NCBI RefSeq assembly: GCF_024622045.1
Contig: NZ_JANKBP010000011.1
From: Rodentibacter caecimuris
Lineage (GTDB): Bacteria; Pseudomonadota; Gammaproteobacteria; Enterobacterales; Pasteurellaceae
Length of the DNA stretch: 64,000 bases
Strand: one strand, 5' to 3'
A model generated the notes under the pieces. It worked only from the letters and a program-made list of their open reading frames with translations. It was not told where the DNA came from and searched no databases. Below are positions 42,715-52,013 of the stretch, piece by piece. Position 1 is the stretch's first letter. Each line of letters begins with the position of its first letter. A program made the position numbers and the translations under genes.

Positions 42715-44067
42715 ATGAAAAATACCTTATCTACCGATTGGATTGAGCGATTTATTCCCGATCCGCCACGAGAAAAAGATCACCGCCCGCCATTTCGTCG
42801 AGATCGAGGGAGAATTTTACATTCTGCCGCTTTCCGTTGTTTACAGGCAAAAACGCAAATTCACGCCATTGGCGAAAATGATTTTTATCGCACTCGTTTA
42901 ACCCATTCTCTTGAAGTAGCACAAATTGGTAGCAGCCTTGTTGCTCAACTCAAATTTGCGGAAACATTCACGCATTTAGCAAATCAAGTAAATTGGCCAC
43001 AAACCGAATTACAAAAACAGCTCAAACCACTCCTACCGAGCAATGATTTAATTGAAAGTCTTTGTTTTGCACATGATATTGGGCATCCGCCTTTTGGGCA
43101 TGGCGGGGAAGTGGCTCTCAATTTTATGATGTACCAAAACGGCGGTTTTGAGGGCAATGCACAGACCTTTCGGATTTTGACAAAACTTGAGCCTTACACG
43201 GAAAAAGCAGGAATGAATTTAACGCGTCGTACACTTCTAGGCGTGGTTAAATACCCGACGATTTTAGAGATGACCTCACCGCGACATACCAATTTGCCTA
43301 ATTTAACTCGGAGTGATGCCCGTTTTATCAAAATCAGCGACTGGAAACCGGGGAAAGGGCTGTTTCGCGATGATTTACCGATGTTTAATTGGCTATTAAA
43401 AAATTTATCTGAAAATGACCGCACTTTATTTACTTCCGTACAAAAAGAGCAGTCGGATTCCAGCGTTTTTTTGAAACCACGCTTTAAATCCCTTGATTGC
43501 AGTATTATGGAACTGGCTGATGACATTGCTTATGCTGTGCATGATTTGGAAGATGCTATCGTGACAAAAGTAGTCGATCAACATCAATGGCAAGAAGCAC
43601 ATAGTGCATTAATGCAAATCCCTTTGCCGTGGATACAAAAAAATATTCAGCGTATTAGCCGAGAGCTTTTTTCCGAAAAACATTTTGAACGAAAAAATGC
43701 CATTGGTGCATTGGTGAACTTTTTTATTACCCATGTACGTTGGACGGTAACAGATAATTTTGACGAACCTTTGTTACGTTATAACGCGGAATTGCCCGAG
43801 CAGGTTGTGATGATCTTGGATGTATTTAAAAAATTTGTTTGGAAATATGTCATTCGTAATGTTGAAACGCAACGTATTGAATACAAAGGGCAGAGGATGT
43901 TAACAGATATGTTCCAAATTTTTGAATCCGATCCCATCCGCCTTTTACCGCGTCATACCGCAGAAGAATGGCAAAATGCCCCGGATGAGCAGAAAAAGCG
44001 TGTGATTTGTGATCATATTGCGGGGATGTCTGATGCTCACGCAATGAGGGTATATCAACAACTGTAA
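42715..44067 (+). CDS. dgt: dGTPase-like HD-domain triphosphohydrolase
   Basis: 450 residues from the ATG at 42715. HD-domain metal site: HSLEVAQ near 68, HDIGHPPFGHGGE near 119-131 and DDIAYAVHDLEDA near 268-280, with RDRGRILHSAAFRCLQAKTQ at the N-terminus. Family members cleave dGTP or other dNTPs to deoxynucleoside and triphosphate, limiting nucleotide pools. This is the shorter subfamily compared with E. coli Dgt (505). It follows lrgB by four bases. One USS near 43420. Confidence 0.88.
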   Translation: MKNTLSTDWIERFIPDPPREKDHRPPFRRDRGRILHSAAFRCLQAKTQIHAIGENDFYRTRLTHSLEVAQIGSSLVAQLKFAETFTHLANQVNWPQTELQKQLKPLLPSNDLIESLCFAHDIGHPPFGHGGEVALNFMMYQNGGFEGNAQTFRILTKLEPYTEKAGMNLTRRTLLGVVKYPTILEMTSPRHTNLPNLTRSDARFIKISDWKPGKGLFRDDLPMFNWLLKNLSENDRTLFTSVQKEQSDSSVFLKPRFKSLDCSIMELADDIAYAVHDLEDAIVTKVVDQHQWQEAHSALMQIPLPWIQKNIQRISRELFSEKHFERKNAIGALVNFFITHVRWTVTDNFDEPLLRYNAELPEQVVMILDVFKKFVWKYVIRNVETQRIEYKGQRMLTDMFQIFESDPIRLLPRHTAEEWQNAPDEQKKRVICDHIAGMSDAHAMRVYQQL

Positions 44068-44079
44068 GTAGTAAGAAAG

Positions 44080-44100
44080 AGGATGCTTGATGCATCCTTT
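44080..44100 (+). terminator. Terminator of the lrgAB-dgt unit
   Basis: AGGATGC (44080-44086) pairs with GCATCCT (44092-44098) around TTGAT, followed by TTTATTATTT; 12 bases after the dGTPase stop. Confidence 0.8.
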
Positions 44101-44120
44101 TATTATTTAAAATCCTAGAT

Positions 44121-44148
44121 AAAAAAAACGCTATTCATTCGAATAGCG
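44121..44148 (-). terminator. Terminator of the dxs operon
   Basis: CGCTATTC (44129-44136) pairs with GAATAGCG (44141-44148), loop of four; leftward reading is followed by eight T. It lies about 145 bases after the dxs stop. The intervening DNA has a further ACTGCA-AATA-TGCAGT palindrome near 44186-44201. Confidence 0.85.
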
Positions 44149-44292
44149 GTGGAGGTCTTAAAAATAAAATAACAATTTAAAAAACTGCAAATATGCAGTG
44201 CACTAGCAGTTTATCAGACTATTGTTTTGTGAGTTAGTTCACATTTTTTCAAAAAAAATTTCAAAAAAATGACGAAAATATTTCATCAATAC

Positions 44293-46146
44293 CTAGTTTT
44301 TTATAAAGGCAAGAATTTGAGTTTCAATTCCTTCGGCATCTAACTTCAACTCGTGCAACATTTCTTGTTGTGAACCTTGTGGAATAAAGTAGTCAGGCAA
44401 GCCGAGTTGTAAAAGTGCGGTCGGTTTTGCCGATGAATTTAATACTTCTGCTACCGCTGATCCCGCTCCGCCTTGAATCGCATTTTCTTCCAATGTCACG
44501 AGATAATCGTGGGTTTGTACAAGGACGTTAATCATTTCTACATCAATCGGTTTCACAAAACGCATATCTACCACAGTCGCATTTAATTTTTCAGCGACTT
44601 CTAAAGCAGAAGGTAGCAATGTACCAAAATTTAGGATGGCAATTTTTTCGCCTTCCCGAATCAAACGGGATTTACCGATAGGCTGTATTTCTAGCGGTGT
44701 TAATTCCACGCCTAATGCATTGCCACGCGGATAACGCACCGCAGCCGGTTTGCCGCATTTATAGCCGGTATAAAGCATTTGGCGGCATTCGTTTTCATCA
44801 CTTGGTGTCATAATAATCATATTGGGAATACAGCGCATAAAACTTAAATCAAAGGCTCCTTGGTGGGTTTGTCCGTCTGCCCCCACGATACCGGCACGGT
44901 CAATAGCAAATAAAACCGGAAGATTTTGAATCGCCACATCATGAATTAATTGATCGTAAGCACGTTGTAAAAAGGTAGAATAAATGGCAACAACAGGTTT
45001 ATACCCCCCAATAGCTAAACCGGCAGCAAAAGTTACCGCATGTTGTTCCGCAATGGCGACATCAAAATATTGTTCCGGAAAGCGTTGGGAAAATTTAACC
45101 ATTCCGGAACCTTCCCGCATTGCTGGAGTAATACCGATAATTTTTGGATCATTTTCTGCCATTTCACAAAGCCAATCGCCAAAAATTTTAGAATAAGTCG
45201 GTTTTGCATTGGATTTTGGCAATTCGCCACAAGCCGGATCAAATTTGGGTACGCCGTGAAAACCAATCGGGTCTTTTTCAGCAGGGGCATAGCCTTTGCC
45301 TTTTTTGGTTTTAATATGCAACAATTGCGGCCCTTTTAAATTGCGCATATTGCTTAAGGTCGCGATTAATTCATCAATATTGTGTCCATCTACTGGGCCG
45401 ATATAATTAAAACCAAGCTCTTCAAATAATGTACTTTCCGGTGAGAACATCACTCCTTTCATATGTTCTTCGGTTTTTTTCATAAAATTCTTCACCGTTG
45501 GTACTTTATTCAGAATTCTTTTACTGCCGTCCCGTACCGTAGAGTAGAACGATCCTGAAAAAATCCGCGCTAAGTGATTATTTAATGCGCCTACGTTTTC
45601 TGAAATTGACATTTCATTGTCATTTAAAATAACCAACATATCCGTGTGTAATGCGCCCGCATGGTTTAATGCCTCAAACGCCATACCTGCGGTGATTGCT
45701 CCGTCTCCGATAACACATACGGTTTTACGCCCCGCATTTTCGCGTTCCGCGGCTAAGGCGATTCCCAACCCGGCACTGATAGAAGTAGAAGAATGCCCTA
45801 CACTCAATACATCAAATTCACTTTCTTCACGCCAAGGGAAGGGGTGAATACCGTCTTTTTGACGAATTGTGGACATTTGATCACGGCGACCGGTAAGAAT
45901 TTTATGCGGATAGGCTTGATGTCCAACATCCCAAATGAGTTGGTCGAATGGTGTTTTATACACATAGTGTAATGCAACGGTAAGTTCTACCGTGCCTAAC
46001 CCCGAAGCCAAATGACCACTGCTTTGACTAACCGATTCCAAAAGATAACTGCGTAATTCATGGCAAAGTTGTGGTAATTGATTTTTCTTTAAAAAACGCA
46101 AATCTTCCGGTGAATTAATAAGGGATAAAAGAGGGTAGTTGTTCAT
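44293..46146 (-). CDS. dxs: 1-deoxy-D-xylulose-5-phosphate synthase
   Basis: 617 residues from ATG 46146 (MNNYPLLSLINSP); starts at 46155 or a TTG at 46161 would add a few residues but leave no room for the GGGA ribosome site. Thiamine-diphosphate enzyme: GDGAITAGMAFEALNHAG...NDNEMSIS (TPP-Mg motif near 150-180), transketolase-like centre with REGSGMVKFSQRFPEQYFDVAIAEQHAV near 366, and C-terminal domain. It joins pyruvate and glyceraldehyde 3-phosphate, the first step of the MEP isoprenoid pathway. Third gene of xseB-ispA-dxs. Confidence 0.97.
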   Translation of the reverse strand: MNNYPLLSLINSPEDLRFLKKNQLPQLCHELRSYLLESVSQSSGHLASGLGTVELTVALHYVYKTPFDQLIWDVGHQAYPHKILTGRRDQMSTIRQKDGIHPFPWREESEFDVLSVGHSSTSISAGLGIALAAERENAGRKTVCVIGDGAITAGMAFEALNHAGALHTDMLVILNDNEMSISENVGALNNHLARIFSGSFYSTVRDGSKRILNKVPTVKNFMKKTEEHMKGVMFSPESTLFEELGFNYIGPVDGHNIDELIATLSNMRNLKGPQLLHIKTKKGKGYAPAEKDPIGFHGVPKFDPACGELPKSNAKPTYSKIFGDWLCEMAENDPKIIGITPAMREGSGMVKFSQRFPEQYFDVAIAEQHAVTFAAGLAIGGYKPVVAIYSTFLQRAYDQLIHDVAIQNLPVLFAIDRAGIVGADGQTHQGAFDLSFMRCIPNMIIMTPSDENECRQMLYTGYKCGKPAAVRYPRGNALGVELTPLEIQPIGKSRLIREGEKIAILNFGTLLPSALEVAEKLNATVVDMRFVKPIDVEMINVLVQTHDYLVTLEENAIQGGAGSAVAEVLNSSAKPTALLQLGLPDYFIPQGSQQEMLHELKLDAEGIETQILAFIKN

Positions 46147-46213
46147 GTTAGTCATTCCCAAAATTTATGATTATTAACCGCATTTTTTCATTCAATTTGT
46201 GACACGGTATCAA

Positions 46214-47104
46214 TTAATTTTTTCTTGTAATAATAAATTTAGCCAAAGCACGAAGTGCGGTGGTATCAAAAGGGATTTTATCCAATTCGGATAATGCGGT
46301 TTGGTATAAATCCTGTGCCTTTTTCTTTGCCCCCTCTAATCCGAGTAGTTTTGGGTAAGTATTTTTACCCAAAGTTAAATCCGAACCGACAGGTTTACCT
46401 ATTTCTTCACAATTGCCTTCAATGTCTAAAATATCATCTTGTACTTGAAAGGCCAGCCCAATCGCTTCGGCATAACCCGTTAGCGATTGTTCTAATGAGC
46501 TATCGGCAAAATGGGGGGAGCAAATAAAACCCAGTTTTAAGGCTGCGGTGAGTAATGCACCGGTTTTATTACGATGGATAATTTCGAGTTCCTCAAGGCT
46601 GATTTGTTGATGTTCGGAAATCAAATCCAAACTTTGCCCCAAACACATACCTTGTACACCGGATGCGCGAGCTAAAAGCCGAATTAACGCTAATTTTTGT
46701 TCCGTCGAAATATGAGGAGTTTGGCTCAGAATATCAAAGGCAAAACTTTGCAATGCGTCACCGGCTAGAATTGCCGTGGCTTCATCAAAAGCAATATGAC
46801 AGGTTGGATGTCCTCGGCGTAAATCATCATTATCCATTGCCGGTAAATCATCATGAATTAATGAATAGGCGTGAATAGCTTCAATCGCCGCCGCCGCATA
46901 ATCTAAAGATTGTTCATTGGCGCCGAGCATTTTTCCCGTTGCATAGACTAAAAAAGGGCGAACCCGTTTTCCCCCTAGTAATAAACCGTATTTCATTGCG
47001 TCACGTAGTGGCGCACCTTGGCTTTCAATCTCATCGAATTGCGTTGCTAAGAACAAATTAATCCGCTGCTGAACATCTTTAGATTGTTGTATAAATTGGT
47101 TCAT
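46214..47104 (-). CDS. ispA: Farnesyl diphosphate synthase
   Basis: 296 residues from ATG 47104, with AAGGAAG before it. Trans-prenyltransferase motifs: GGKRVRPFLVYATG near 44, first aspartate-rich DDLPAMDNDD near 85-94, GQSLDLISE near 155 and second aspartate-rich DDILDIEGN near 224. It builds C15 from IPP and DMAPP. The start lies directly after the xseB stop. A USS is in the last codons (46253). Confidence 0.96.
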   Translation of the reverse strand: MNQFIQQSKDVQQRINLFLATQFDEIESQGAPLRDAMKYGLLLGGKRVRPFLVYATGKMLGANEQSLDYAAAAIEAIHAYSLIHDDLPAMDNDDLRRGHPTCHIAFDEATAILAGDALQSFAFDILSQTPHISTEQKLALIRLLARASGVQGMCLGQSLDLISEHQQISLEELEIIHRNKTGALLTAALKLGFICSPHFADSSLEQSLTGYAEAIGLAFQVQDDILDIEGNCEEIGKPVGSDLTLGKNTYPKLLGLEGAKKKAQDLYQTALSELDKIPFDTTALRALAKFIITRKN

Positions 47105-47105
47105 T

Positions 47106-47345
47106 TTACTCGCTTCCTTGGTAATCACTCAAAGGTGCGTTTTCACTTTTTTGCAAAAGAATTTGAATACGTTGTTCTGCCTGCTGTAAACGTTCTTGCC
47201 CCAACTGCGCCAATTTTATTCCCTGTTCAAATTCTTTTAATGCTTCTTCTAAAGGCAATTCGCCACTTTCTAAACGAGAAACAATGGTTTCCAATTGCAT
47301 TAACGTGGTTTCAAAATCTTGTGAAGCTACCGCTTTGCGAGCCAT
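47106..47345 (-). CDS. xseB: Exodeoxyribonuclease VII small subunit
   Basis: 79 residues, a small all-helical protein: FETTLMQLETIVSRLESGELPLEEALKEFEQG is the XseB signature. It binds XseA to form the single-strand-specific exonuclease VII; xseA is not in the window. First gene of the leftward xseB-ispA-dxs group, with GAAGGA before the ATG. Confidence 0.95.
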   Translation of the reverse strand: MARKAVASQDFETTLMQLETIVSRLESGELPLEEALKEFEQGIKLAQLGQERLQQAEQRIQILLQKSENAPLSDYQGSE

Positions 47346-47514
47346 TTTAGTGGTCCTTCTTATGGAAAATATACGCCATTTTACTTTATTTTATCGGATG
47401 TTAAAGTTTTATTTCAAAAAATACGAGTGGGGAAAATCACACTCGGTTTTGCTTTATGGACTTTTCTTTCGCTTTGCGTAAAATATTCGCCATTTTTTAT
47501 CAAATACTATTCTT

Positions 47515-48966
47515 ATGAAATTCATTGTTAAACTTTTCCCTGAAATTATGATTAAAAGCGAAACCGTGCGTAAACGTTTCGCTAAAATTCTCACCAGTAA
47601 TATTCGCAATATTCTTCAAAAATATGATGAAGATACTGCGGTTGTTCGTCACTGGGATTACATTGAAGTGCGGTCAAAAAATGAAACGAATCGTGAAGAA
47701 TTAATTGCATTATTGCAACGTATTCCCGGTATTCATCATTTTTTGGAAGTGGAAGAAAAACCGTTCACTGATTTACACCATATTTTTGAGCTTACGCTTG
47801 CCGATGTTAAAGAGCAACTTCAAAACAAGACTTTCTGTGTTAGGGTAAAACGGAAAGGTAAGCATAAGTTCAGCTCTATTGAAGCGGAACGTTATATTGG
47901 CGGTGGTTTGAATCAACATATTGAAAGTGCGAAAGTGCGGTTAAAAAATCCGGATATTACCGTGCGTATTGATATTGAAGATGACAAAATGATGTTGGTT
48001 AAGGCTCGTCATCTCGGTATAGGCGGCTATCCGATTGGTACGCAGGAAGATGTACTGTCTTTGATTTCCGGTGGGTTTGATTCCGGCGTATCGAGTTATA
48101 TGTTGGTTCGCCGAGGTTCACGCGTGCATTATTGTTTCTTCAATCTTGGTGGTGCGGCACATGAAATTGGCGTAAAACAAATGGCTTATCATATTTGGCA
48201 ACGCTACAGTGCCTCTCATAAAGTGCGTTTTATCGCTATCAATTTTGAAGGGGTTGTCGGTGAAATTCTAGAGAAAATCGATAACGGCCAAATGGGTGTT
48301 ATCTTAAAACGTATGATGGTGCGGGCGGCAAGTAAAGTGGCTGCACGATTTAACATTGAAGCCATTGTAACCGGTGAAGCACTGGGACAAGTATCCAGTC
48401 AAACTTTAACCAATCTACGCTTGATTGATGAGGCTGCCGATGCTTTGGTATTACGCCCGCTTATTACTCATGATAAAGAACAGATTATTGCTATGGCAAA
48501 ACAAATCGGCACTGAGGATATTGCAAAATCCATGCCGGAATTTTGTGGCGTTATCTCAAAAAATCCAACCATTAAAGCCGTGCGTGAGAAAATCCTAGCA
48601 GAGGAAGGCAATTTTAATTTTGATATTTTGGAAAGTGCGGTGCAAAATGCGCAATATTTAGACATTCGTCAGATTGCTGAAGAAACGGAAAAAGAGGTGG
48701 TGGCGGTTGATACCGCTTCAGAATTAGGTGAAAACGACATTATTTTAGATATTCGTAGCCCCGAAGAAACTGATGAAAAGCCGTTTAAATCGGATCGTTA
48801 CCAAGTTATCCAAATGCCGTTTTATAAACTTTCGTCACAATTTAGCTCGCTTGACCAAAGTAAAAATTATATGTTGTATTGCGAGCGTGGCGTGATGAGC
48901 AAACTGCAAGCCTTATATTTGAAAGAAAGCGGTTTCACCAATGTTTATGTGTTTGTGACAAAATAA
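47515..48966 (+). CDS. thiI: tRNA 4-thiouridine synthase with rhodanese domain
   Basis: 483 residues. NFLD and THUMP domains (1-170), PP-loop SGGFDSGVSSY near 183 for ATP, and C-terminal rhodanese domain (about 400-483) with the persulfide Cys in YCERGVMS near 456. ThiI puts sulfur on U8 of tRNA and donates sulfur for the thiazole of thiamine; the rhodanese domain is needed for both. It converges with yvcK. Three USS copies inside. Confidence 0.95.
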   Translation: MKFIVKLFPEIMIKSETVRKRFAKILTSNIRNILQKYDEDTAVVRHWDYIEVRSKNETNREELIALLQRIPGIHHFLEVEEKPFTDLHHIFELTLADVKEQLQNKTFCVRVKRKGKHKFSSIEAERYIGGGLNQHIESAKVRLKNPDITVRIDIEDDKMMLVKARHLGIGGYPIGTQEDVLSLISGGFDSGVSSYMLVRRGSRVHYCFFNLGGAAHEIGVKQMAYHIWQRYSASHKVRFIAINFEGVVGEILEKIDNGQMGVILKRMMVRAASKVAARFNIEAIVTGEALGQVSSQTLTNLRLIDEAADALVLRPLITHDKEQIIAMAKQIGTEDIAKSMPEFCGVISKNPTIKAVREKILAEEGNFNFDILESAVQNAQYLDIRQIAEETEKEVVAVDTASELGENDIILDIRSPEETDEKPFKSDRYQVIQMPFYKLSSQFSSLDQSKNYMLYCERGVMSKLQALYLKESGFTNVYVFVTK

Positions 48967-48974
48967 CCGCTATA

Positions 48975-49010
48975 TTGACCGTACTTTTTACGTTTAAATT
49001 GTGCGGTCAA
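48975..49010. terminator. Degenerate USS-pair hairpin between thiI and yvcK
   Basis: TTGACCGTAC (48975-48984) pairs with GTGCGGTCAA (49001-49010) with one wobble; the first arm has one base changed from the USS core. Lies between convergent genes, overlapping the 3' side of yvcK's terminator position. No strong T-run. Confidence 0.55.
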
Positions 49011-49012
49011 GC

Positions 49013-49948
49013 TTAATTTAATTCTTCCAGCATTTCATCAATAGCTTTTGCCAATAATGTTCGATCGTGGCGGTAACTGATGTCATCCGCATTCAAACGT
49101 TTTTCGAGTATTTTTACTGAGGAAATATCTGAAATATTGACCGCACTTTTTTCTTGTATAGGCGTAATCACCCCGTCAAGAATAGTTGCACCGACGGTAT
49201 GGTGAATCCAGTGAATACGTTCAGCTAAAGAAAGGGTAGCTGCGGTACCTAATTCTATGCCTAAATTATCGATAAAAATTTTTTTCGCCATACTTGTACG
49301 AATTGCGGCGGCAATATCAGATAAAAGCAGAGGCGGCATTATACTGGTTAAGAAACTTCCCGGCCCGAATAAAATAACATCTGCCTGCTCAATTGCTTGA
49401 ATAGCTTCCGGCGTAGCCCGAACCAACGGAATAAGAAATAATGATTGTGGCGTTTCGGTTAAATTATCAATACTGACTTCACCCACAATACTGGAGCCGG
49501 TACCAAGGCTTGCAGCAAGATGAACAGGGCTTTCGGACATAGGAATCAAATAGGATTTAACCCGTAATAAGTCTCGAATGAGATTCACCCCATCAAGCGG
49601 ACGAACGTGCATATTTTCGAGTGCTTTTAGCATTAAATTGCCCAAATTATGGCCTGCCAATTCTCCTTTGCCACTAAAACGATACTCAAATAAAGCAGAA
49701 GCAGTACTCGGTTCGGTAATAATTTGGTTTAAACAATTTCGGAGATCACCCCAAGCAATCCCGCCTTGTTGTAAACGAATACGACCGGTTGAGCCGCCAT
49801 TATCCGTAGTAGTAACAATACCGGTTAGGCGTTCTTTCATAAAACTTAACGCAGACATTACCCGCCCTAAACCGTGCCCGCCGCCAATAGCGACAATGCG
49901 TAGATTATTTAAATATTGGTATTGACTCTGTGGGGTGAAATCTGACAT
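49013..49948 (-). CDS. YvcK/CofD-family gluconeogenesis-factor-like protein
   Basis: 311 residues. N-terminal GGGHGLGRVMSALS (18-31) and TDNGGSTGRIR near 48, then GDLRNCL near 65 and ILFGPGSFLTSIMPPLL near 191-207: the signature of YvcK/YbhK proteins, which bind UDP-sugars and affect cell-wall and carbon metabolism in Bacillus. The molecular activity in gammaproteobacteria is unsettled. It is monocistronic, convergent with thiI and divergent from the moa operon. Confidence 0.88.
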   Translation of the reverse strand: MSDFTPQSQYQYLNNLRIVAIGGGHGLGRVMSALSFMKERLTGIVTTTDNGGSTGRIRLQQGGIAWGDLRNCLNQIITEPSTASALFEYRFSGKGELAGHNLGNLMLKALENMHVRPLDGVNLIRDLLRVKSYLIPMSESPVHLAASLGTGSSIVGEVSIDNLTETPQSLFLIPLVRATPEAIQAIEQADVILFGPGSFLTSIMPPLLLSDIAAAIRTSMAKKIFIDNLGIELGTAATLSLAERIHWIHHTVGATILDGVITPIQEKSAVNISDISSVKILEKRLNADDISYRHDRTLLAKAIDEMLEELN

Positions 49949-50001
49949 GGAATTTTTCTACCTAAAATTAATTAATACGCCAATCATTATATATTTTTTT
50001 A

Positions 50002-50007
50002 TATAAT
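50002..50007 (+). promoter_or_regulatory. -10 element for the moa operon
   Basis: TATAAT at 50002-50007 in an A+T-rich stretch, about 95 bases before the riboswitch-like leader. The -35 is poorly defined. The same stretch must also carry the divergent yvcK promoter. Confidence 0.4.
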
Positions 50008-50099
50008 AAATTTAAAAGAATTTACTGAATTTACAATGAAGTTCAAATGAACTCATTGCGTTGTTCGACCGGAATCTTTTAAAATGCTGAAATCATTTT

Positions 50100-50217
50100 A
50101 TCGCATAACTCCGAGCTTGTTTAGTCTAAGTTCTCAAGCAGAATATGACGGCAATGCCAATAACGATGTTTGTTATTCAGGGATAAGTTGGAAACGGCTT
50201 GTCCTCTCCATTTTAGA
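50100..50217 (+). promoter_or_regulatory. Molybdenum-cofactor riboswitch-like leader of moaA
   Basis: The leader has a helix with an 11-nucleotide tetraloop receptor, TCTAAG (50125-50130) and TATGA (50144-50148), capped by TTCT/AGAA, and a later helix GGATAAG/CTTGTCC (50181-50187 with 50199-50205) capped by a GAAA tetraloop (50191-50194). AATAAC/GTTATT forms another stem between. A GNRA loop with its receptor is a hallmark of Moco RNAs, which sit upstream of moaA in many gammaproteobacteria and turn it off when cofactor is abundant. The leader ends 11 bases before the moaA start. Confidence 0.72.
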
Positions 50218-50227
50218 AAGGTGTCTC

Positions 50228-51241
50228 ATGCAATCCATTCCTATAAAAAACGTAGGCGGCTCGTGTTTAGTCGATGCATTCCAGCGTGCCTACTATTATT
50301 TACGACTGTCGATTACCGATCAGTGTAATTTCCGTTGCAACTATTGCTTACCAAACGGCTATCAACCGGAAGCCAATAAACCCAGTTTCCTCACGTTAAG
50401 TGAAATTATCCGTATCGCAAGGGCTTTTGCCGATATGGGGACGAAAAAGATCCGTTTAACCGGTGGCGAACCGACTTTACGTAAAGATTTTCTTACGATT
50501 GCTGAAAATATTGCTCAAATCGAAGGTATCAATCAAATTGCGTTGACCACAAACGGTTATCGTATGGCGAAAGATGTCGATGCTTGGAAACGTGCTGGCA
50601 TTACTTCCATTAATGTGAGCGTAGATAGCCTCGACCCGAAAATGTTTCACCAAATTACCGGTATTAATAAATTTGAAGAAATCATGCGTGGCATTGAACG
50701 TGCTTTTGAAGTGGGCTATGAGAAAATCAAGGTTAATTCGGTATTAATGAAAAATTTAAATGATATTGAATTTAATCAATTTCTCGCTTGGGTGAAAGCC
50801 CGTCCGATTCAAATGCGTTTTATTGAGCTGATGCAAACGGGAGAAATGGATAATTTTTTCCATCACTATCACCTTTCCGGGAAAGTTCTTGCTGATAAGT
50901 TAATCGCTCAAGGTTGGCAACAACAGCAAAAATCTCTAACGGACGGGCCGGCAAAAGTATTTAAACATCCTGATTATCAGGGGGAAATCGGCTTAATTAT
51001 GCCCTATGAAAAGAACTTTTGTGCGAGCTGCAATCGTTTACGGGTATCCTCAAAAGGAAAATTACATCTTTGTTTATTTGGTGAAGAAGGTGTTGAATTG
51101 CGCGATCTATTACAATCTGATGAACATCAATCGCTTTTACAAGCTCGAATTTTTGCCGCCTTACAAAGTAAACGTGAACACCATTATTTGCATCAAGGTG
51201 ATAGTGGTGTGCGTAACCACCTTGCCTCAATAGGCGGATAA
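50228..51241 (+). CDS. moaA: GTP 3',8-cyclase MoaA
   Basis: 337 residues from ATG 50228, with AAAGG before it; the longer open frame upstream runs through the riboswitch. Radical-SAM cluster CNFRCNYC near residue 32-39, GGEPTLRKDF near 79, and the C-terminal second cluster CASCNRLR...C (about 262-280). The protein ends in GG as in the family. It converts GTP to the cyclic precursor of molybdopterin. Confidence 0.95.
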   Translation: MQSIPIKNVGGSCLVDAFQRAYYYLRLSITDQCNFRCNYCLPNGYQPEANKPSFLTLSEIIRIARAFADMGTKKIRLTGGEPTLRKDFLTIAENIAQIEGINQIALTTNGYRMAKDVDAWKRAGITSINVSVDSLDPKMFHQITGINKFEEIMRGIERAFEVGYEKIKVNSVLMKNLNDIEFNQFLAWVKARPIQMRFIELMQTGEMDNFFHHYHLSGKVLADKLIAQGWQQQQKSLTDGPAKVFKHPDYQGEIGLIMPYEKNFCASCNRLRVSSKGKLHLCLFGEEGVELRDLLQSDEHQSLLQARIFAALQSKREHHYLHQGDSGVRNHLASIGG

Positions 51242-51280
51242 TATTCAAAAACTTTTTCAAAATTAACCGCACTTTTAATT

Positions 51281-51760
51281 ATGACAACATTTACTCATAT
51301 CAATAGCCAGGGTGAAGCCAATATGGTGGATGTATCCTGCAAAAGCGAAAGCGTACGCGAGGCGCGTGCCGAAGCCTTAGTGACCATGTCACAAGAAACA
51401 TTAAGTATGATTCTAAACGGACAACATCATAAGGGGGATGTATTTGCTACCGCACGTATTGCAGGTATTCAAGCGGCAAAACGTACTTGGGAACTTATTC
51501 CATTATGTCATCCCTTGCTACTTTCAAAAGTAGAAATAAACCTAGAACCTTTGGCGGAAACGAATCAAATTCGTATTGAGTCCTTTTGTAAACTGACAGG
51601 AAAAACCGGGGTAGAAATGGAAGCTCTAACAGCAGCAAGTGTTGCAGCACTGACTATTTATGATATGTGCAAAGCAATACAAAAAGATATTGTGATTTCG
51701 CAAGTTCGCTTACTTGAAAAGAGCGGTGGAAAATCAGGTCATTTTTTAGCGGAGAAATAA
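51281..51760 (+). CDS. moaC: Cyclic pyranopterin monophosphate synthase MoaC
   Basis: 159 residues: FTHINSQGEANMVDVS start, HHKGDVFATARIAGIQAAKRTWELIPLCHPL active-site region near 49-80 and LTGKTGVEMEALTAASVAALTIYDMCKA near 106-133. It acts with MoaA to make cPMP. The ATG is preceded by a USS (51268-51276) instead of a good ribosome site, an unusual feature. moaD follows after three bases. Confidence 0.95.
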   Translation: MTTFTHINSQGEANMVDVSCKSESVREARAEALVTMSQETLSMILNGQHHKGDVFATARIAGIQAAKRTWELIPLCHPLLLSKVEINLEPLAETNQIRIESFCKLTGKTGVEMEALTAASVAALTIYDMCKAIQKDIVISQVRLLEKSGGKSGHFLAEK

Positions 51761-51763
51761 TGG

Positions 51764-52009
51764 ATGTTACATATATTATTTTTTGGTCAGACACGTGAAA
51801 TTATCGGACTGGATGGAGTTGAGTTAGAGGGAGAATTTGCGAGTGCAGAAGCCATACGTCGGCACCTATCTCTGCAAGGTGATAAATGGGCATTGGCATT
51901 GGAAAAAGAAAAACTGCTTGTCGCGATTAATCAAACTTTAAGTCCGCTTGAAAGTGCGGTTAAATCCGGCGATGAAATTGCTTTTTTCCCTCCGGTAACT
52001 GGGGGCTAA
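51764..52009 (+). CDS. moaD: Molybdopterin synthase sulfur-carrier subunit MoaD
   Basis: 81 residues with a ubiquitin-like fold and the obligatory C-terminal Gly-Gly (PPVTGG), which carries the thiocarboxylate. Start MLHILFFGQTREIIG. GAAATAATGG before it is a weak site; the gap to moaC is three bases and to moaE four, so coupling is likely. A USS lies near 51950. Confidence 0.93.
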   Translation: MLHILFFGQTREIIGLDGVELEGEFASAEAIRRHLSLQGDKWALALEKEKLLVAINQTLSPLESAVKSGDEIAFFPPVTGG

Positions 52010-52013
52010 TAGC

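Noticed and set aside
44186..44201. ACTGCA-AATA-TGCAGT palindrome after dxs as an operator
   Set aside because: Lies in the 3' region of dxs with no promoter beside it; probably chance or a minor 3' end structure.
49578..49925. 115-codon frame opposite yvcK
   Set aside because: Antisense shadow of a well-conserved gene; proline- and arginine-rich translation is typical of such shadows.
50084..50227. N-terminal extension of moaA
   Set aside because: This part coincides with the riboswitch-like leader and precedes the normal MoaA N-terminus.
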